Source: Crystallibacter sulfonylureivorans_A
GTDB taxonomy: Bacteria > Actinomycetota > Actinomycetes > Actinomycetales > Micrococcaceae
DNA: 64,000 bases
Direction of reading: 5' to 3'
NCBI RefSeq assembly: GCF_047607445.1
Contig: NZ_JBLKRT010000025.1
Span: 4,544-68,543 of the forward strand
In this document: one piece after another, positions 33,084 through 42,464 of the stretch
Layout: each line of letters opens with the position of its first letter
Numbering within the stretch: the stretch's first letter is position 1
Translations under genes and position numbers: made by a program
Notes under the pieces: generated by a model
Databases searched by the model: none
The model's input: the letters and a program-made list of their open reading frames with translations, nothing else
What the model was told of the DNA's origin: nothing

Positions 33084-34162
33084 CCGTCTCCGACTTCGAC
33101 GACTACCGGCCGCCCGAACCGCCTCGCCGCTCCAAGCGTGGAGGCAAGCGGAGGCGCGCCGGGGCGGGGGAGGGGCCGGGCGAGACGCCGATGGTGCCGG
33201 AGGCGGAGTTCACCTCCTACTACGGCCGGCCGGTGGTCAAACCACCGCCGTGGGGCGACCCGATCAGTGCTTACCTCTTTTTGGGGGGCGTGGCGGGCGG
33301 TTCCGCGCTGCTTGGACTCGGCGGACAGCTCACGGGCAGGCCGGTACTGTGCCGGAACAGCAGGCTTGCAGCCCTTGCATCGGTGGGAATTGGTGCTGCG
33401 GCGCTGGTTGCCGATCTGGGCCGGCCGGAGCGTTTCCTCAATATGCTGCGGACCATCAAACCCACGTCACCGATGAGTTTGGGCTCCTGGATCCTGGCGG
33501 CGTTTAGCGCCGGCGTCGGTATCTCCGCAGCTTCCGAGATCGACCGCATGACCGGATCGCGGCTCCCGCTGGGGCCGCTGCGCAAAGTGCTGCGCACGAT
33601 CGAGGGGCCGGCGGGCGTCGAGGCGGCTTTGTTCGCCACCCCGCTCTCCGCCTACACCGCGGTGTTGTTGTCGGATACTGCCAACCCGACGTGGAACGCA
33701 GCGCGCGAAGACCTGCCCTTCGTCTTCGTCAGTTCTGCCAGCCTGGCCGCAGCCGGTCTGGCGATGATCACCACGCCGGTCCAGCAAGCAGGCCCGGCCC
33801 GCGTGCTGGCGGTCCTGGGCGTTGCCGGCGATCTGATCGCCACCCGGGCCATGGAACACCGAATGGACCCGGTCGCGGCCGAACCTCTCCGCGAGGGTGC
33901 GCCCGGACGCATGCTCGCGTGGAGTCAGTGGCTGGCTGCCGCCGGCGGCATCGGAGTCATGGCCGGCGGCAGGCACCGGCCGGTGGCGGCGGCCTGCGGC
34001 GTGGTCCTGCTGACGGCCTCGGCACTGACTCGGTTCGGAGTTCTGCGGGCCGGCATCCGCTCGACCGAAGACCCCCGGTACACGATTGAACCGCAGAAGC
34101 GACGGCTCGCGACCCGCCGGAAAGCCGGCATCGTCGACGATTCGATCACGACCGCCGGCTAG
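33080..34162 (+). CDS. NrfD/PsrC-like membrane subunit of the formate dehydrogenase
   Basis: A 360-residue membrane protein of the polysulfide-reductase NrfD family, with about eight helices after a basic, Pro-rich cytoplasmic leader. Markers are PPPWGDPISAYLFLGGVAGG and ADLGRPERFLNMLRTIKPTS, which help form the quinone site. It takes the place of a cytochrome b gamma subunit, so electrons from formate would reach menaquinone without heme. TTG start at 33080 is preceded by GGGAGG and overlaps the fdhB stop by four bases. Confidence 0.88.
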   Translation: MTVSDFDDYRPPEPPRRSKRGGKRRRAGAGEGPGETPMVPEAEFTSYYGRPVVKPPPWGDPISAYLFLGGVAGGSALLGLGGQLTGRPVLCRNSRLAALASVGIGAAALVADLGRPERFLNMLRTIKPTSPMSLGSWILAAFSAGVGISAASEIDRMTGSRLPLGPLRKVLRTIEGPAGVEAALFATPLSAYTAVLLSDTANPTWNAAREDLPFVFVSSASLAAAGLAMITTPVQQAGPARVLAVLGVAGDLIATRAMEHRMDPVAAEPLREGAPGRMLAWSQWLAAAGGIGVMAGGRHRPVAAACGVVLLTASALTRFGVLRAGIRSTEDPRYTIEPQKRRLATRRKAGIVDDSITTAG

Positions 34163-34195
34163 GCGGGATCACGACTGCCGGATAGGCCGGGAGAG

Positions 34196-35209
34196 TCAGC
34201 GCACCTCGATCCCGGAGCCCGCCACGATCTCTCCCACGACGGGGTGCCCCGGCAGCTCTCCAACCACGAGCAGCCCGCCCGAGGTCTGTGCATCTGCCAG
34301 CACCAGCAGATCATCCTCGGTAATGCCTGCTCCCGTCCGCACATGCGGGCGCACCCATTCCAGGTTGCGCCGGGTGCCGCCGGAGATGTAGCCATCCCGA
34401 AGCGCCTCTCGTGCGCCGCCGACGAGGGGAACCGCAGCGCGGTCGATCACCGCTCCCACCCCGGACGCGCGGCACATCTTGTAGAGGTGGCCCAGTAAAC
34501 CGAATCCGGTAACGTCGGTTGCCGCGCGGACGCCACTGCGCACGGCCGCGTCGGCCGCATCCCGGTTCAGCTGAGTCATCACGGCGATCGCCTCGTCGAA
34601 GACCTCCCCGGTCTGCTTGTGCCGGTTATTGAGCAGACCCAGGCCAATCGGCTTGGTCAGCGTGATCGGGAGTCCGGCCCGGGCCGCGTCATTGCGCATC
34701 AAGCGTCCGGGCTCGGCGATTCCGGTCACTGCCATCCCGTACTTCGGTTCCGGGTCGTCGACTGAGTGCCCGCCGGTCACCGGGCATGCAGCCTCCGCAG
34801 CCACATCCAGCCCACCCCGCAGCACCTCGGTCAGCAGCTCCATCGGCAGCACGCCGCGGGGCCAACCGACCAGGTTGATCGCGCTGATCGGCCGCCCACC
34901 CATGGCATAAATGTCGGAGAGAGCGTTCGCTGCCGCAATCCGGCCCCAGTCATACGCATCGTCCACCACGGGCGTGAAGAAGTCCGCGGTCGAGAGCACC
35001 GCGAGATCCTCACCCACTTGGACGGCTGACGCATCGTCGCCGTCGTCGAGCCCGACCAGGACGCCGGGGTCGGTCTGGCCCGTTAACCCGCGGACAACAT
35101 CCTCGAGCTCGCCCGGCGGAATCTTGCAGGCGCAGCCTCCGCCGTGCGCGAAGGCGGTGAGCCGGACGGCTTCCGCGGGTTCTTCCAGTACGCCGGTGGT
35201 CGCGTTCAT
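34196..35209 (-). CDS. selD: Selenide, water dikinase (selenophosphate synthase)
   Basis: A 337-residue enzyme that makes selenophosphate from selenide and ATP. The active-site motif reads HGGGCACK with Cys26 in the selenide-handling position and Lys29 aligned to E. coli Lys20; many relatives have GCGCK or Sec there. The DDGDDASAVQV and LSTADFFTPVVDDAYDWGRI segments and TDVTGFGLLGHLYKM are typical. It converges on the FDH operon with a 33-base gap and is divergent from tRNA-Sec and selA. Confidence 0.95.
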   Translation of the reverse strand: MNATTGVLEEPAEAVRLTAFAHGGGCACKIPPGELEDVVRGLTGQTDPGVLVGLDDGDDASAVQVGEDLAVLSTADFFTPVVDDAYDWGRIAAANALSDIYAMGGRPISAINLVGWPRGVLPMELLTEVLRGGLDVAAEAACPVTGGHSVDDPEPKYGMAVTGIAEPGRLMRNDAARAGLPITLTKPIGLGLLNNRHKQTGEVFDEAIAVMTQLNRDAADAAVRSGVRAATDVTGFGLLGHLYKMCRASGVGAVIDRAAVPLVGGAREALRDGYISGGTRRNLEWVRPHVRTGAGITEDDLLVLADAQTSGGLLVVGELPGHPVVGEIVAGSGIEVR

Positions 35210-35250
35210 GGCACCAGCATAGGAGCCGAAGGCGGTGTTAGCATGCTCGT

Positions 35251-35345
35251 GGAGGCGTCCGGGTCCTGGTGGGCCCCCCGGTCTTCAAAACCGGTGAGAC
35301 CGAGTACCTCGGTCTGGCGGGTTCGATTCCCGTCCGCTTCCGCCA
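35251..35345 (+). tRNA. selC: tRNA-Sec (anticodon TCA)
   Basis: Ninety-five bases with encoded CCA (35343-35345) and discriminator G. Anticodon stem CCGGT/ACCGG encloses CTTCAAA, giving anticodon TCA at 35285-35287, which reads UGA. A long variable arm, AGACCGAG paired with CTCGGTCT around TAC, and the T arm GCGGG/CCCGT with TTCGATT support selenocysteine identity. The acceptor pairs GGAGGCG with CGCTTCC; the eighth pair would be T-C, a mismatch. It lies 34 bases before selA on the same strand. Confidence 0.95.
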
Positions 35346-35379
35346 CCAAGCAGCTCGCTGACGCGCCGAAGGAGGGGCC

Positions 35380-36711
35380 GTGGGCCAGAACGACCCGCGC
35401 CGGCATATTCCGCGCACCGATCAGCTGCTGGCGCATCCAGGGCTTCGCCACGCGCGCGGCCGGCTCGGCGACGACGTGATCCGTTCTACTGTTCGGGACG
35501 TGCAGGAACAGGCCCGCCGCGGCGATCTTGCCCCGGGAGACGTCGAGGCGAGCGTCCTGGCCGCGGTAGCGTCCCGTACAGCCTCCTCGCTGCGGCCCGT
35601 CCTCAATGCCACGGGCGTTATCGTCCATACGAACCTGGGACGCGCCCCGCTCTCCGGTCCCGCCTGTGACGCGTTGCTCGACGCGGCAGGCTATGTTGAC
35701 GTGGAAATGGACTTGCCCACCGGCGCGCGGTCCCGGCGCGGAGCGGGTGCGCGACGGGCCCTGCTGGCCGCCTGTCCGGCTGCCGAAGAAGCCCTGGTGG
35801 TGAACAACGGCGCTGCGGCCCTGGTGCTGGCCACCACCGCGCTCGCCGGCACCGGTGAAGTCGTGATCAGCCGCGGTGAGCTCGTGGAGATCGGCGCCGG
35901 TTTCAGGCTGCCGGAGCTGATTGAATCCACCGGTGCCCGCTTGCGCGAAGTAGGGACCACCAACCGGACGCACCTGGCCGATTACGCTGCGGCGATCAAC
36001 ACGGAGACCGGTTGCCTGCTCAAGGTCCACCCCAGCAATTTCCGGGTCAGCGGCTTTACCTCCGACGTCGGCATCGGCGAGCTGCGCGCCCTAGCCGACG
36101 AACATCAGGTGCCGCTGGTCGTGGATCTCGGCAGCGGCCTGCTGGCGCCGGACCCGACGCTGCCAGGGGAACCGGACATGACCGGTGCGCTGGCCGCCGG
36201 TGCCGACGTCGTCATCGCCAGCGGGGACAAACTCCTGGGCGGCCCGCAAGCAGGACTGGTTTTGGGCCGCGCCGACGTGATGGCCCGCTTGGCCCGCCAT
36301 CCGCTGGCGCGGGCGGTGCGGGCGGACAAACTGACACTGGCGGCGATGGAAGCCACCGTCGTCGGCGGGCAGACGCCGGTGGCGGCCGCCCTGCACGCCG
36401 ATCCGGTTCGGCTGCGCGAGCGCACCGAGCGCTTGGCGGCTGCCACCGGAGGCCGGATGGTCGAACACGACGGACGGGTCGGCGGCGGGGGAGCGCCCGG
36501 GGTTCCGCTGCCGGGGTGGGCAGTCGAGCTGCCCGAACCGGCTGCCCGGCGGCTGCGCACCGGGGACCCGGTTGTACTGCCGCGGGTCCACGGCGGTGCC
36601 TGCCTTGTTGACCTGCGCTGCGTGCCCGAAGCCGACGACGAACGGCTGGCTGCCGCGGTGCGCTCGGCACTTGCGCGGCTCCATGACCGGCCGAGCGGCG
36701 AAGGCTCCTGA
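35380..36711 (+). CDS. selA: L-seryl-tRNA(Sec) selenium transferase
   Basis: A 443-residue PLP enzyme that turns seryl-tRNA-Sec into selenocysteyl-tRNA-Sec using selenophosphate. Family motifs VLNATGVIVHTNLGRAPL and RRGAGARRALLAACPAAEE are present, and the PLP lysine is Lys284 in SGDKLLGGPQAG. GTG start at 35380 follows GGAGGGG by a few bases. The stop TGA is two bases before selB's ATG, so the two genes are tightly coupled. Confidence 0.96.
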   Translation: MGQNDPRRHIPRTDQLLAHPGLRHARGRLGDDVIRSTVRDVQEQARRGDLAPGDVEASVLAAVASRTASSLRPVLNATGVIVHTNLGRAPLSGPACDALLDAAGYVDVEMDLPTGARSRRGAGARRALLAACPAAEEALVVNNGAAALVLATTALAGTGEVVISRGELVEIGAGFRLPELIESTGARLREVGTTNRTHLADYAAAINTETGCLLKVHPSNFRVSGFTSDVGIGELRALADEHQVPLVVDLGSGLLAPDPTLPGEPDMTGALAAGADVVIASGDKLLGGPQAGLVLGRADVMARLARHPLARAVRADKLTLAAMEATVVGGQTPVAAALHADPVRLRERTERLAAATGGRMVEHDGRVGGGGAPGVPLPGWAVELPEPAARRLRTGDPVVLPRVHGGACLVDLRCVPEADDERLAAAVRSALARLHDRPSGEGS

Positions 36712-36712
36712 A

Positions 36713-38512
36713 ATGTTCGTGGTGGCCACCGCCGGGCACGTGGACCACGGCAAAAGTACCCTTGTCCGCGCGCTGACCGGAATGGAGCCCGACCGCTGGG
36801 CTGAAGAGAGGCGCCGGGGGCTGACCATCGATTTGGGTTTCGCCTGGACGCGGCTGCCGTCGGGCAGGGATGTCGCGTTCGTGGATGTGCCCGGCCACGA
36901 ACGTTTCCTCGGAAATATGCTGGCCGGGCTCGGGCCCGTCCCGGTGGTGTGTTTCGCCGTCGCCGCCGACGAGGGCTGGCAGCCACAATCCAGCGACCAC
37001 CGCGACGCCATCGCCGCGTTTGGCATTAAGCATGGGGTGGTGGTGCTGACCCGCAGCGACCGCGCACCGGATCGGGCCGAGGAGGTTCTTGCGCAGGTAC
37101 GGGCTGAGCTGGCCGGCACCGGACTGCAGGATGCCCCGGCCGTCACGGTGTCCGCGCTTGCCGGAACCGGGCTGGATGACCTGCGCCGGGTCCTGGACAG
37201 GACCTTGGACGTGGTGCCGCCTCCCAATCCCGCGGCCCGGGTGCGCTTGTGGATCGACCGTTCATTCAGCATCAGTGGTGCGGGCACCGTAGTCACCGGG
37301 ACCCTGACGGCGGGCACCCTGACGCAGGGGGACCGGCTGCGGCTGTACGGCCAAGGCGACGGCAGGACGGTGTCGGTCCGGGCCCTGCACAGTCAAAACC
37401 ACGCGGTACCCTCGCTCGGTCCAACCAGCCGGGTGGCCGTCAACCTGCGCTCGGGCGTGCCGGCTGATGCCGTGCACCGCGGGGACGTCCTGCTGGCCGA
37501 GGGCAGTTGGCCGGTGGTGGACACGATCGACGTCCGCCGGACCATGGGCACGCCGTTCGGCGACGTTCCGCGTGAGCTGATCGCCCATATTGGCACCGCC
37601 GCCGTTTCCTGCCGGCTGCGTTCCTTCGACGGCGACCACGCACGGCTCTCGCTTGACCGGCAACTGCCGCTTGAGCTCGGGGACCGGCTGGTGCTTCGGA
37701 CAACAGGCAGCCGGTCGGTCATGGCTGGGGCGCAAGTCCTTGACGTCGACCCGCCGGCCCTGACACGCCGCGGGGACAGCACGAAGCGGGCGCATAGCCT
37801 TGCAGCCATGTCCCCCGAGGGCGACGCGCTGACCGAAGTCACCCGCCGTGGCGTGGTCCGCGTGGGCCAGTTGCGGCGCATGGGGGTCGCTTCCCTCGGC
37901 AAGGTCCCCGACCAGGCTTTGGCATTCGGCGACTGGTGGGTGCACCGGCCGGTCTTCGATACCTGGCAGCGGCGGCTGCGGGACTCGGTCCAGGATCTCG
38001 CCACGAAGGACCCGCTGTCGGCGGGCCTGTCCCGGGGTGCTGCCCGGGAGCTGCTGGGGCCCGAAGCCGACGCTTTGCTGGACGCGGTGGTGCGAGAGGC
38101 GGGTCTGGAGTACGACGGCGGTTTCATCCGCCTTCCGGGAACGCGCAACGGCCTGGGGCCTGCAGAGGCGGCTGTGAGCGAGGTGGAGCGCGGGCTGAGG
38201 GCTGCACCTTTCGCCGCGCCGGAGGCTTATGACCTGAAGAATCTCGGGCTGGGCGACCGCGAGCTTGCCGCCGCGGAGCGAAGCGGACGCCTGCTGCGTC
38301 TGGCCGGTGGGGTGGTCCTGCTGCCGCAAGCACCGGCGATGGCGATGCGCGAATTGGCCCGCCTGCCGCAGCCCTTCACCACCAGTGAGGCTCGCCAGAC
38401 GTTGGCCACTACCAGGCGGGTTGCTGTCCCGCTGCTGGAACACCTGGACGTGCTGGGATGGACCCGGCGGCTCGACTCGGGCCACCGCGCCGTCGTCGGC
38501 ATGGTCAAATAA
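36713..38512 (+). CDS. selB: Selenocysteine-specific translation elongation factor
   Basis: A 599-residue GTPase that brings Sec-tRNA-Sec to UGA codons marked by a SECIS hairpin. The P-loop GHVDHGKS is at residues 8-15, the switch II motif DVPGH follows, and the guanine-specificity site is LTRSD. EF-Tu-like domains 2-3 are followed by a C-terminal region of winged helices (about residues 370-599) that would bind the hairpin. ATG 36713 is immediately after selA; an upstream open frame inside selA is ignored. Confidence 0.96.
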   Translation: MFVVATAGHVDHGKSTLVRALTGMEPDRWAEERRRGLTIDLGFAWTRLPSGRDVAFVDVPGHERFLGNMLAGLGPVPVVCFAVAADEGWQPQSSDHRDAIAAFGIKHGVVVLTRSDRAPDRAEEVLAQVRAELAGTGLQDAPAVTVSALAGTGLDDLRRVLDRTLDVVPPPNPAARVRLWIDRSFSISGAGTVVTGTLTAGTLTQGDRLRLYGQGDGRTVSVRALHSQNHAVPSLGPTSRVAVNLRSGVPADAVHRGDVLLAEGSWPVVDTIDVRRTMGTPFGDVPRELIAHIGTAAVSCRLRSFDGDHARLSLDRQLPLELGDRLVLRTTGSRSVMAGAQVLDVDPPALTRRGDSTKRAHSLAAMSPEGDALTEVTRRGVVRVGQLRRMGVASLGKVPDQALAFGDWWVHRPVFDTWQRRLRDSVQDLATKDPLSAGLSRGAARELLGPEADALLDAVVREAGLEYDGGFIRLPGTRNGLGPAEAAVSEVERGLRAAPFAAPEAYDLKNLGLGDRELAAAERSGRLLRLAGGVVLLPQAPAMAMRELARLPQPFTTSEARQTLATTRRVAVPLLEHLDVLGWTRRLDSGHRAVVGMVK

Positions 38513-38904
38513 GCCGCGCGCAGCGATCCAAGGGGGGACAGCAGCGGATGAAGTTCAGTTAGCAGCCGATAACTAAAGTTTGTCTCAGGCAACCTTCTCT
38601 CCGGCTCCATTCCCCAGAGCGGTTCGCGGCGTGGCCCGTGTTTCCGGGCTATTTCCGTTGTAGCGTTGCCGTGACGGCCTTGTTTCCAACGGAGACGGAC
38701 CGTGGCATTAAGGTTGCATCTCGGTAACAACCGGATCTGAAGCGAAGTTTTTATACCCAACTCGCGAGGTTCCGGTTTACGCTCTTATGCGTGTGAGACA
38801 TGCCACGTTCGGCGGGAAGCTCGTTGAACTTCAGGCGACGGGGTGTATGTCCGTCCCCGGCAGCACTGCCGGGGGCCTTTCAGAGACAGAAACAAGGAGG
38901 CGGA
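38513..38904. other. Intergenic leader before the ABC-transporter operon
   Basis: No gene seen in about 390 bases. The distal part holds a leader hairpin (38855-38874) and AGGAGG at 38895-38900 for the binding-protein gene. A weak repeat AGTTA...TAACT lies near 38560 and GGTTG...CAACC near 38711; neither is strong enough to name. Confidence 0.6.
38855..38874 (+). terminator. Leader hairpin with short T-run (possible attenuator)
   Basis: CCCCGGCAG (38855-38863) pairs with CTGCCGGGG (38866-38874) and is followed by GCCTTTC. It ends 30 bases before the start codon of the peptide-binding lipoprotein gene, so it could attenuate the operon or simply stabilise its transcript. Confidence 0.5.
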
Positions 38905-40713
38905 ATGCGTTTCGGACGTACTTCCAAAGCTATCGGTGTCGCGGCTGTTGCAGCCCTGGCCCTGAGCGCCTGCGCGACTTCGGGCGGCGGAGATTCTTCC
39001 CCCGAAGGCTCGGGCGAGTCCACCGCGGCCGGAGCCGGCGGATCAATCAGCGTCGCTGAGACCAACGCTTTTAGCTCATTCAACTCGGATTCCGCCACGG
39101 GCAATGTCGACATCAACGGCAAAATCGCCTACATGACGCATGGCGGTTTCTACTACGTTGACAACCAGCTCAATGTGGTCCGGAACGAAGAGTTCGGAAC
39201 GTACGAGAAGGTCTCGGATGACCCGCTCGTGGTGAAGTACACCGTGAATGAAGGCGCGAAGTGGTCCGACGGCAACCCGGTTGACGCCGGCGACCTGCTG
39301 CTGAACTGGCTCGTCGAATCGGGCTACGCCAACGATGCCAAGACGGACGAGGAAGGCAACGTCACCAGCGGGACGAGCTACTTCGACTTCGCCGGCGATA
39401 CCAGCGGGCTGGGCCTGACTGAGATGCCCGAGGTCGGCGACGATGGCCGTTCGATCACGCTGACGTACGCCGAGCCGTTCGCTGACTGGGAGATCGCCTT
39501 CGGCGGCCTCAACGACGGCGGCATTGGCCTGCCGGCCCACGTGCTCGCCGAAAAGGCCGGTCTGGCCGATGAGCAGGCACTCGTCGACCTCATCCAGGGC
39601 TTGAAGCGCGGCAACCCCGATGAGCCGGCCAAGGAGAACAAGGACCTGAAGGCCGTCGCGGACTTCTGGAACACGGGCTTCGACACGAAGTCGCTGCCGA
39701 CCGATGAGTCCCTGTACCTCTCCAGCGGGCCGTTCGTCGTCGATTCGATCACTCCGGACCAGTCGATCACGCTGGTGCGCAACGAGTCCTACACCTTCGG
39801 GCCGCAGCCGGCCGTTGATGAAGTGACCATCCGCTTCATCGGTGCCGCGCCGGACCAGGTCAGCGCCCTGAAGAACGGCGAGGTGGACATCATCGCCCCG
39901 CAGCCGTCGGCCGACACCGTCGAACTGCTGCAGGGCATCCCCGGCGTCACCGTTGACGTCGAGGATCAGCTTGCCTACGACCACATCGACCTGAACTACA
40001 CCGGTGTGTTCAAGGATGCCAACGTCCGCGAGGCCTTCATGAAGGTCGTTCCGCGCCAGGCGATCGTTGACCGGATCGTGAAGCCGCTCAAGGAGGACGC
40101 TGCTCCGCTGGATTCGCAGTTCTTCGTCCCGGCTCAGGAGGCCTATGAGGCATCCGCGGCCAGCAACGGCTCCGGGAACTACAAGGAAGCGGACATCGAG
40201 GGCGCCAAGGAGCTTCTCGCCGGCGCTACTCCGGAAGTCCGGATCATGTACAACAAGGACAACCCCAACCGTGCAGACGCCTACGCGCTGATCCAGGAAT
40301 CCGCCGAGAAGGCCGGTTTCAAGATTGTCGACGGCGGCCTGGGTGCCTCCGACTGGGGTGCTGCACTGGGCAACGGAACCTACGACGCGACGATCTTCGG
40401 CTGGACCTCACCTGGTGTGGGCGTCTCGGGCGTTCCGCAGATCTTCAAGACCGACGCCGGTTCCAACTTCAACGGCTTCTCGGAGCCGGAAGCCGACAAG
40501 CTGATGGACCAGCTGATCGTCACCACCGACTCGGCTGAACAGGACAAGCTCGTCACGCAGATCGACAAGCACGTCTGGGATTCCTTCTACGGACTCCCGC
40601 TGTTCCAGTCGGTTGGCCTTGATGCCTACAACAGTGACCGCATTGAGGGCGTGAAGTACCAGCCGAACCAGACGGGCGTCTTCTGGAACTTCTGGGAGTG
40701 GAAGGTTAAGTAA
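38905..40713 (+). CDS. Peptide/opine-type ABC transporter substrate-binding lipoprotein (family 5)
   Basis: A 602-residue exported binding protein. Lipobox LALSAC (Cys near residue 22), then a Gly/Ser linker and a family-5 (DppA/OppA-like) fold with motifs VVKYTVNEGAKWSDGNPVDA, YTFGPQPAVDEVTIRFIG and VREAFMKVVPRQAI. It captures oligopeptides or similar ligands outside the cell and hands them to the permeases encoded next. ATG 38905 has AGGAGG five bases ahead, which decides against the longer upstream frame. Confidence 0.93.
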   Translation: MRFGRTSKAIGVAAVAALALSACATSGGGDSSPEGSGESTAAGAGGSISVAETNAFSSFNSDSATGNVDINGKIAYMTHGGFYYVDNQLNVVRNEEFGTYEKVSDDPLVVKYTVNEGAKWSDGNPVDAGDLLLNWLVESGYANDAKTDEEGNVTSGTSYFDFAGDTSGLGLTEMPEVGDDGRSITLTYAEPFADWEIAFGGLNDGGIGLPAHVLAEKAGLADEQALVDLIQGLKRGNPDEPAKENKDLKAVADFWNTGFDTKSLPTDESLYLSSGPFVVDSITPDQSITLVRNESYTFGPQPAVDEVTIRFIGAAPDQVSALKNGEVDIIAPQPSADTVELLQGIPGVTVDVEDQLAYDHIDLNYTGVFKDANVREAFMKVVPRQAIVDRIVKPLKEDAAPLDSQFFVPAQEAYEASAASNGSGNYKEADIEGAKELLAGATPEVRIMYNKDNPNRADAYALIQESAEKAGFKIVDGGLGASDWGAALGNGTYDATIFGWTSPGVGVSGVPQIFKTDAGSNFNGFSEPEADKLMDQLIVTTDSAEQDKLVTQIDKHVWDSFYGLPLFQSVGLDAYNSDRIEGVKYQPNQTGVFWNFWEWKVK

Positions 40714-40741
40714 ACTCCACGCCTGATCCTAGGCAAAGCAT

Positions 40742-40792
40742 GCAAGGCGTCGGGACCCTGAACACCTCGGTCCCGACGTCTTGCAGCTTTTA
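40742..40792 (+). terminator. Terminator-like hairpin between binding-protein and permease genes
   Basis: GCAAGGCGTCGGGACC (40742-40757) pairs with GGTCCCGACGTCTTGC (40769-40784), one G-T pair, 11-base loop, then AGCTTTTA. It has the T-run of an intrinsic terminator, 28 bases after the binding-protein stop. In ABC operons such a site makes more binding protein than permease. Confidence 0.85.
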
Positions 40793-40922
40793 CGGTCCAT
40801 TTCCTGCCACAAGTAGTTGGGTTTTCCCAATAGTCCACAGCGTGCGACTGCACTACGCTCATTTGTGACACCGAGGGACCTACCAGACTTCCAGAACCAC
40901 TTCAGCGAGGTTGAAAAACGCT

Positions 40923-42464
40923 ATGGTGACCTACATTGTGCGGCGGCTTTTTACTGCCGTACTGATTCTCCTGGGTGCCTCCTTCCTGGTCTACCAATTG
41001 ACAGCATTGTCAGGTGACCCCCTGCATGACCTTCGTGCCAGCAATTCGCCAAACAAAGATCAGCTTATTGAGCAGCGGATCGCGCTGCTGGACCTCGGCA
41101 CACCGGCACCGATTCGGTACTTCGGCTGGTTGGCCGGCGCAGCCAAGTGCGTCGTTCCCTTTGTCGGACAGTGCGATTTGGGCTATGCGCTGAACGGCCA
41201 ACCGGTCACCGAGGCCTTGGGCCGGGCCATGGGAATGACCATTCTGCTGGTGACTGCAGCGGCGGTGCTGGCCATCGTCATCGGCGTTTCGCTCGGAATT
41301 GTGACCGCACTCCGGCAGTACAGCGGTCTGGACTACAGTGTCACCTTCATGGCGTTCCTCTTCTTTTCGCTTCCGGTGTTTTGGGTGGCCGTGTTGTTGA
41401 AGGAATTCGGAGCCATTGGATTCAACAATTTCCTCCGGGATCCGCACATTCCGATGTCATCGATTCTGATCATCGGCGTAGTCAGCGGCGCCGTCTGGTT
41501 CGTCTGCGCCAAAGGAACATTCCGGCGGAAACTGGGCATGGCAGGGATCGGCTTCCTGCTGGCCGCCGCGGTGATGTGGGGGCTTTCCGCGACGCAATGG
41601 TTCAAGACCCCGGGTCTGGGCCTGGTCGTCATCGTCATTTGTTCTGTGGGGATTGCTTTCGGCATCACGCTGCTGGCCGCCGGTTTGAAGAACCGCAAGG
41701 CCCTCTATGCGGCCCTGATCACGGTGGGCATCGGTGCCCTCATTTACTTCCCCATCCAACCTCTCCTGGCCCAAGCCACCGGACTGATGATCTTCTTGCT
41801 GGCCATCGCCACCATCCTGGTGGGGTTGGCCGTCGGGTGGCTGATGGGCGGCTACGACCGCCGCCAGAACATGAACGCCGCCGCGATGACGGCGTTCCTG
41901 GTCGGCGGTCTCATCCTGCTGGACCGGTACATGCAGGCCTGGCCGGCGTACTTCAACAACGGCAGGATCAACGGGCGGCCCATCGCCACCATCGGCTCCG
42001 AGACGCCGAACCTGCAGGGAGACTTCTGGGTCCACGGGCTGGATACCTTCACCCACCTGCTGTTGCCGACCATAGCCTTGCTGCTGATCTCGCTGGCGTC
42101 CTACAGCCGCTATGCCCGCTCCTCCATGCTGGAAATCATGAACATGGACTACATCCGCACGGCGAGGGCAAAGGGATTGAACGAGAGGACAGTGGTCATG
42201 CGCCACGCCTTCCGCAACGCCCTGATCCCGATTGCCACGATCGTCGCCTTCGACATCGGCGGTTTGATCGGCGGTGCCGTGATTACCGAGCGAGTGTTCG
42301 CTTTCGCCGGCATGGGTCAGCTCTTCGTCCAGTCCCTGGAACGGGTCGATCCCAATCCGGTGATGGGCGTTTTCCTGATCACCGGCATCCTGGCACTGGT
42401 CTTCAACCTAGTCGCGGACCTGGTTTACTCCGCGCTTGATCCGCGAGTGAGGGTAAAGGCATGA
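40923..42464 (+). CDS. ABC transporter permease 1 (DppB-like, long form)
   Basis: A 513-residue permease. The first helix with VRRLFTAVLILLGASFLVYQL and the C-terminal membrane-domain motif (SMLEIMNMDYIRTARAKGLN, with the EAA-type loop) are DppB-like. It is longer than the usual 310-330 residues because of a large extra hydrophobic insertion (about residues 175-330), a form seen in actinobacteria. The upstream TTG 40911 abuts the AGCGAGG ribosome-binding site, so ATG 40923 is preferred. Confidence 0.9.
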   Translation: MVTYIVRRLFTAVLILLGASFLVYQLTALSGDPLHDLRASNSPNKDQLIEQRIALLDLGTPAPIRYFGWLAGAAKCVVPFVGQCDLGYALNGQPVTEALGRAMGMTILLVTAAAVLAIVIGVSLGIVTALRQYSGLDYSVTFMAFLFFSLPVFWVAVLLKEFGAIGFNNFLRDPHIPMSSILIIGVVSGAVWFVCAKGTFRRKLGMAGIGFLLAAAVMWGLSATQWFKTPGLGLVVIVICSVGIAFGITLLAAGLKNRKALYAALITVGIGALIYFPIQPLLAQATGLMIFLLAIATILVGLAVGWLMGGYDRRQNMNAAAMTAFLVGGLILLDRYMQAWPAYFNNGRINGRPIATIGSETPNLQGDFWVHGLDTFTHLLLPTIALLLISLASYSRYARSSMLEIMNMDYIRTARAKGLNERTVVMRHAFRNALIPIATIVAFDIGGLIGGAVITERVFAFAGMGQLFVQSLERVDPNPVMGVFLITGILALVFNLVADLVYSALDPRVRVKA

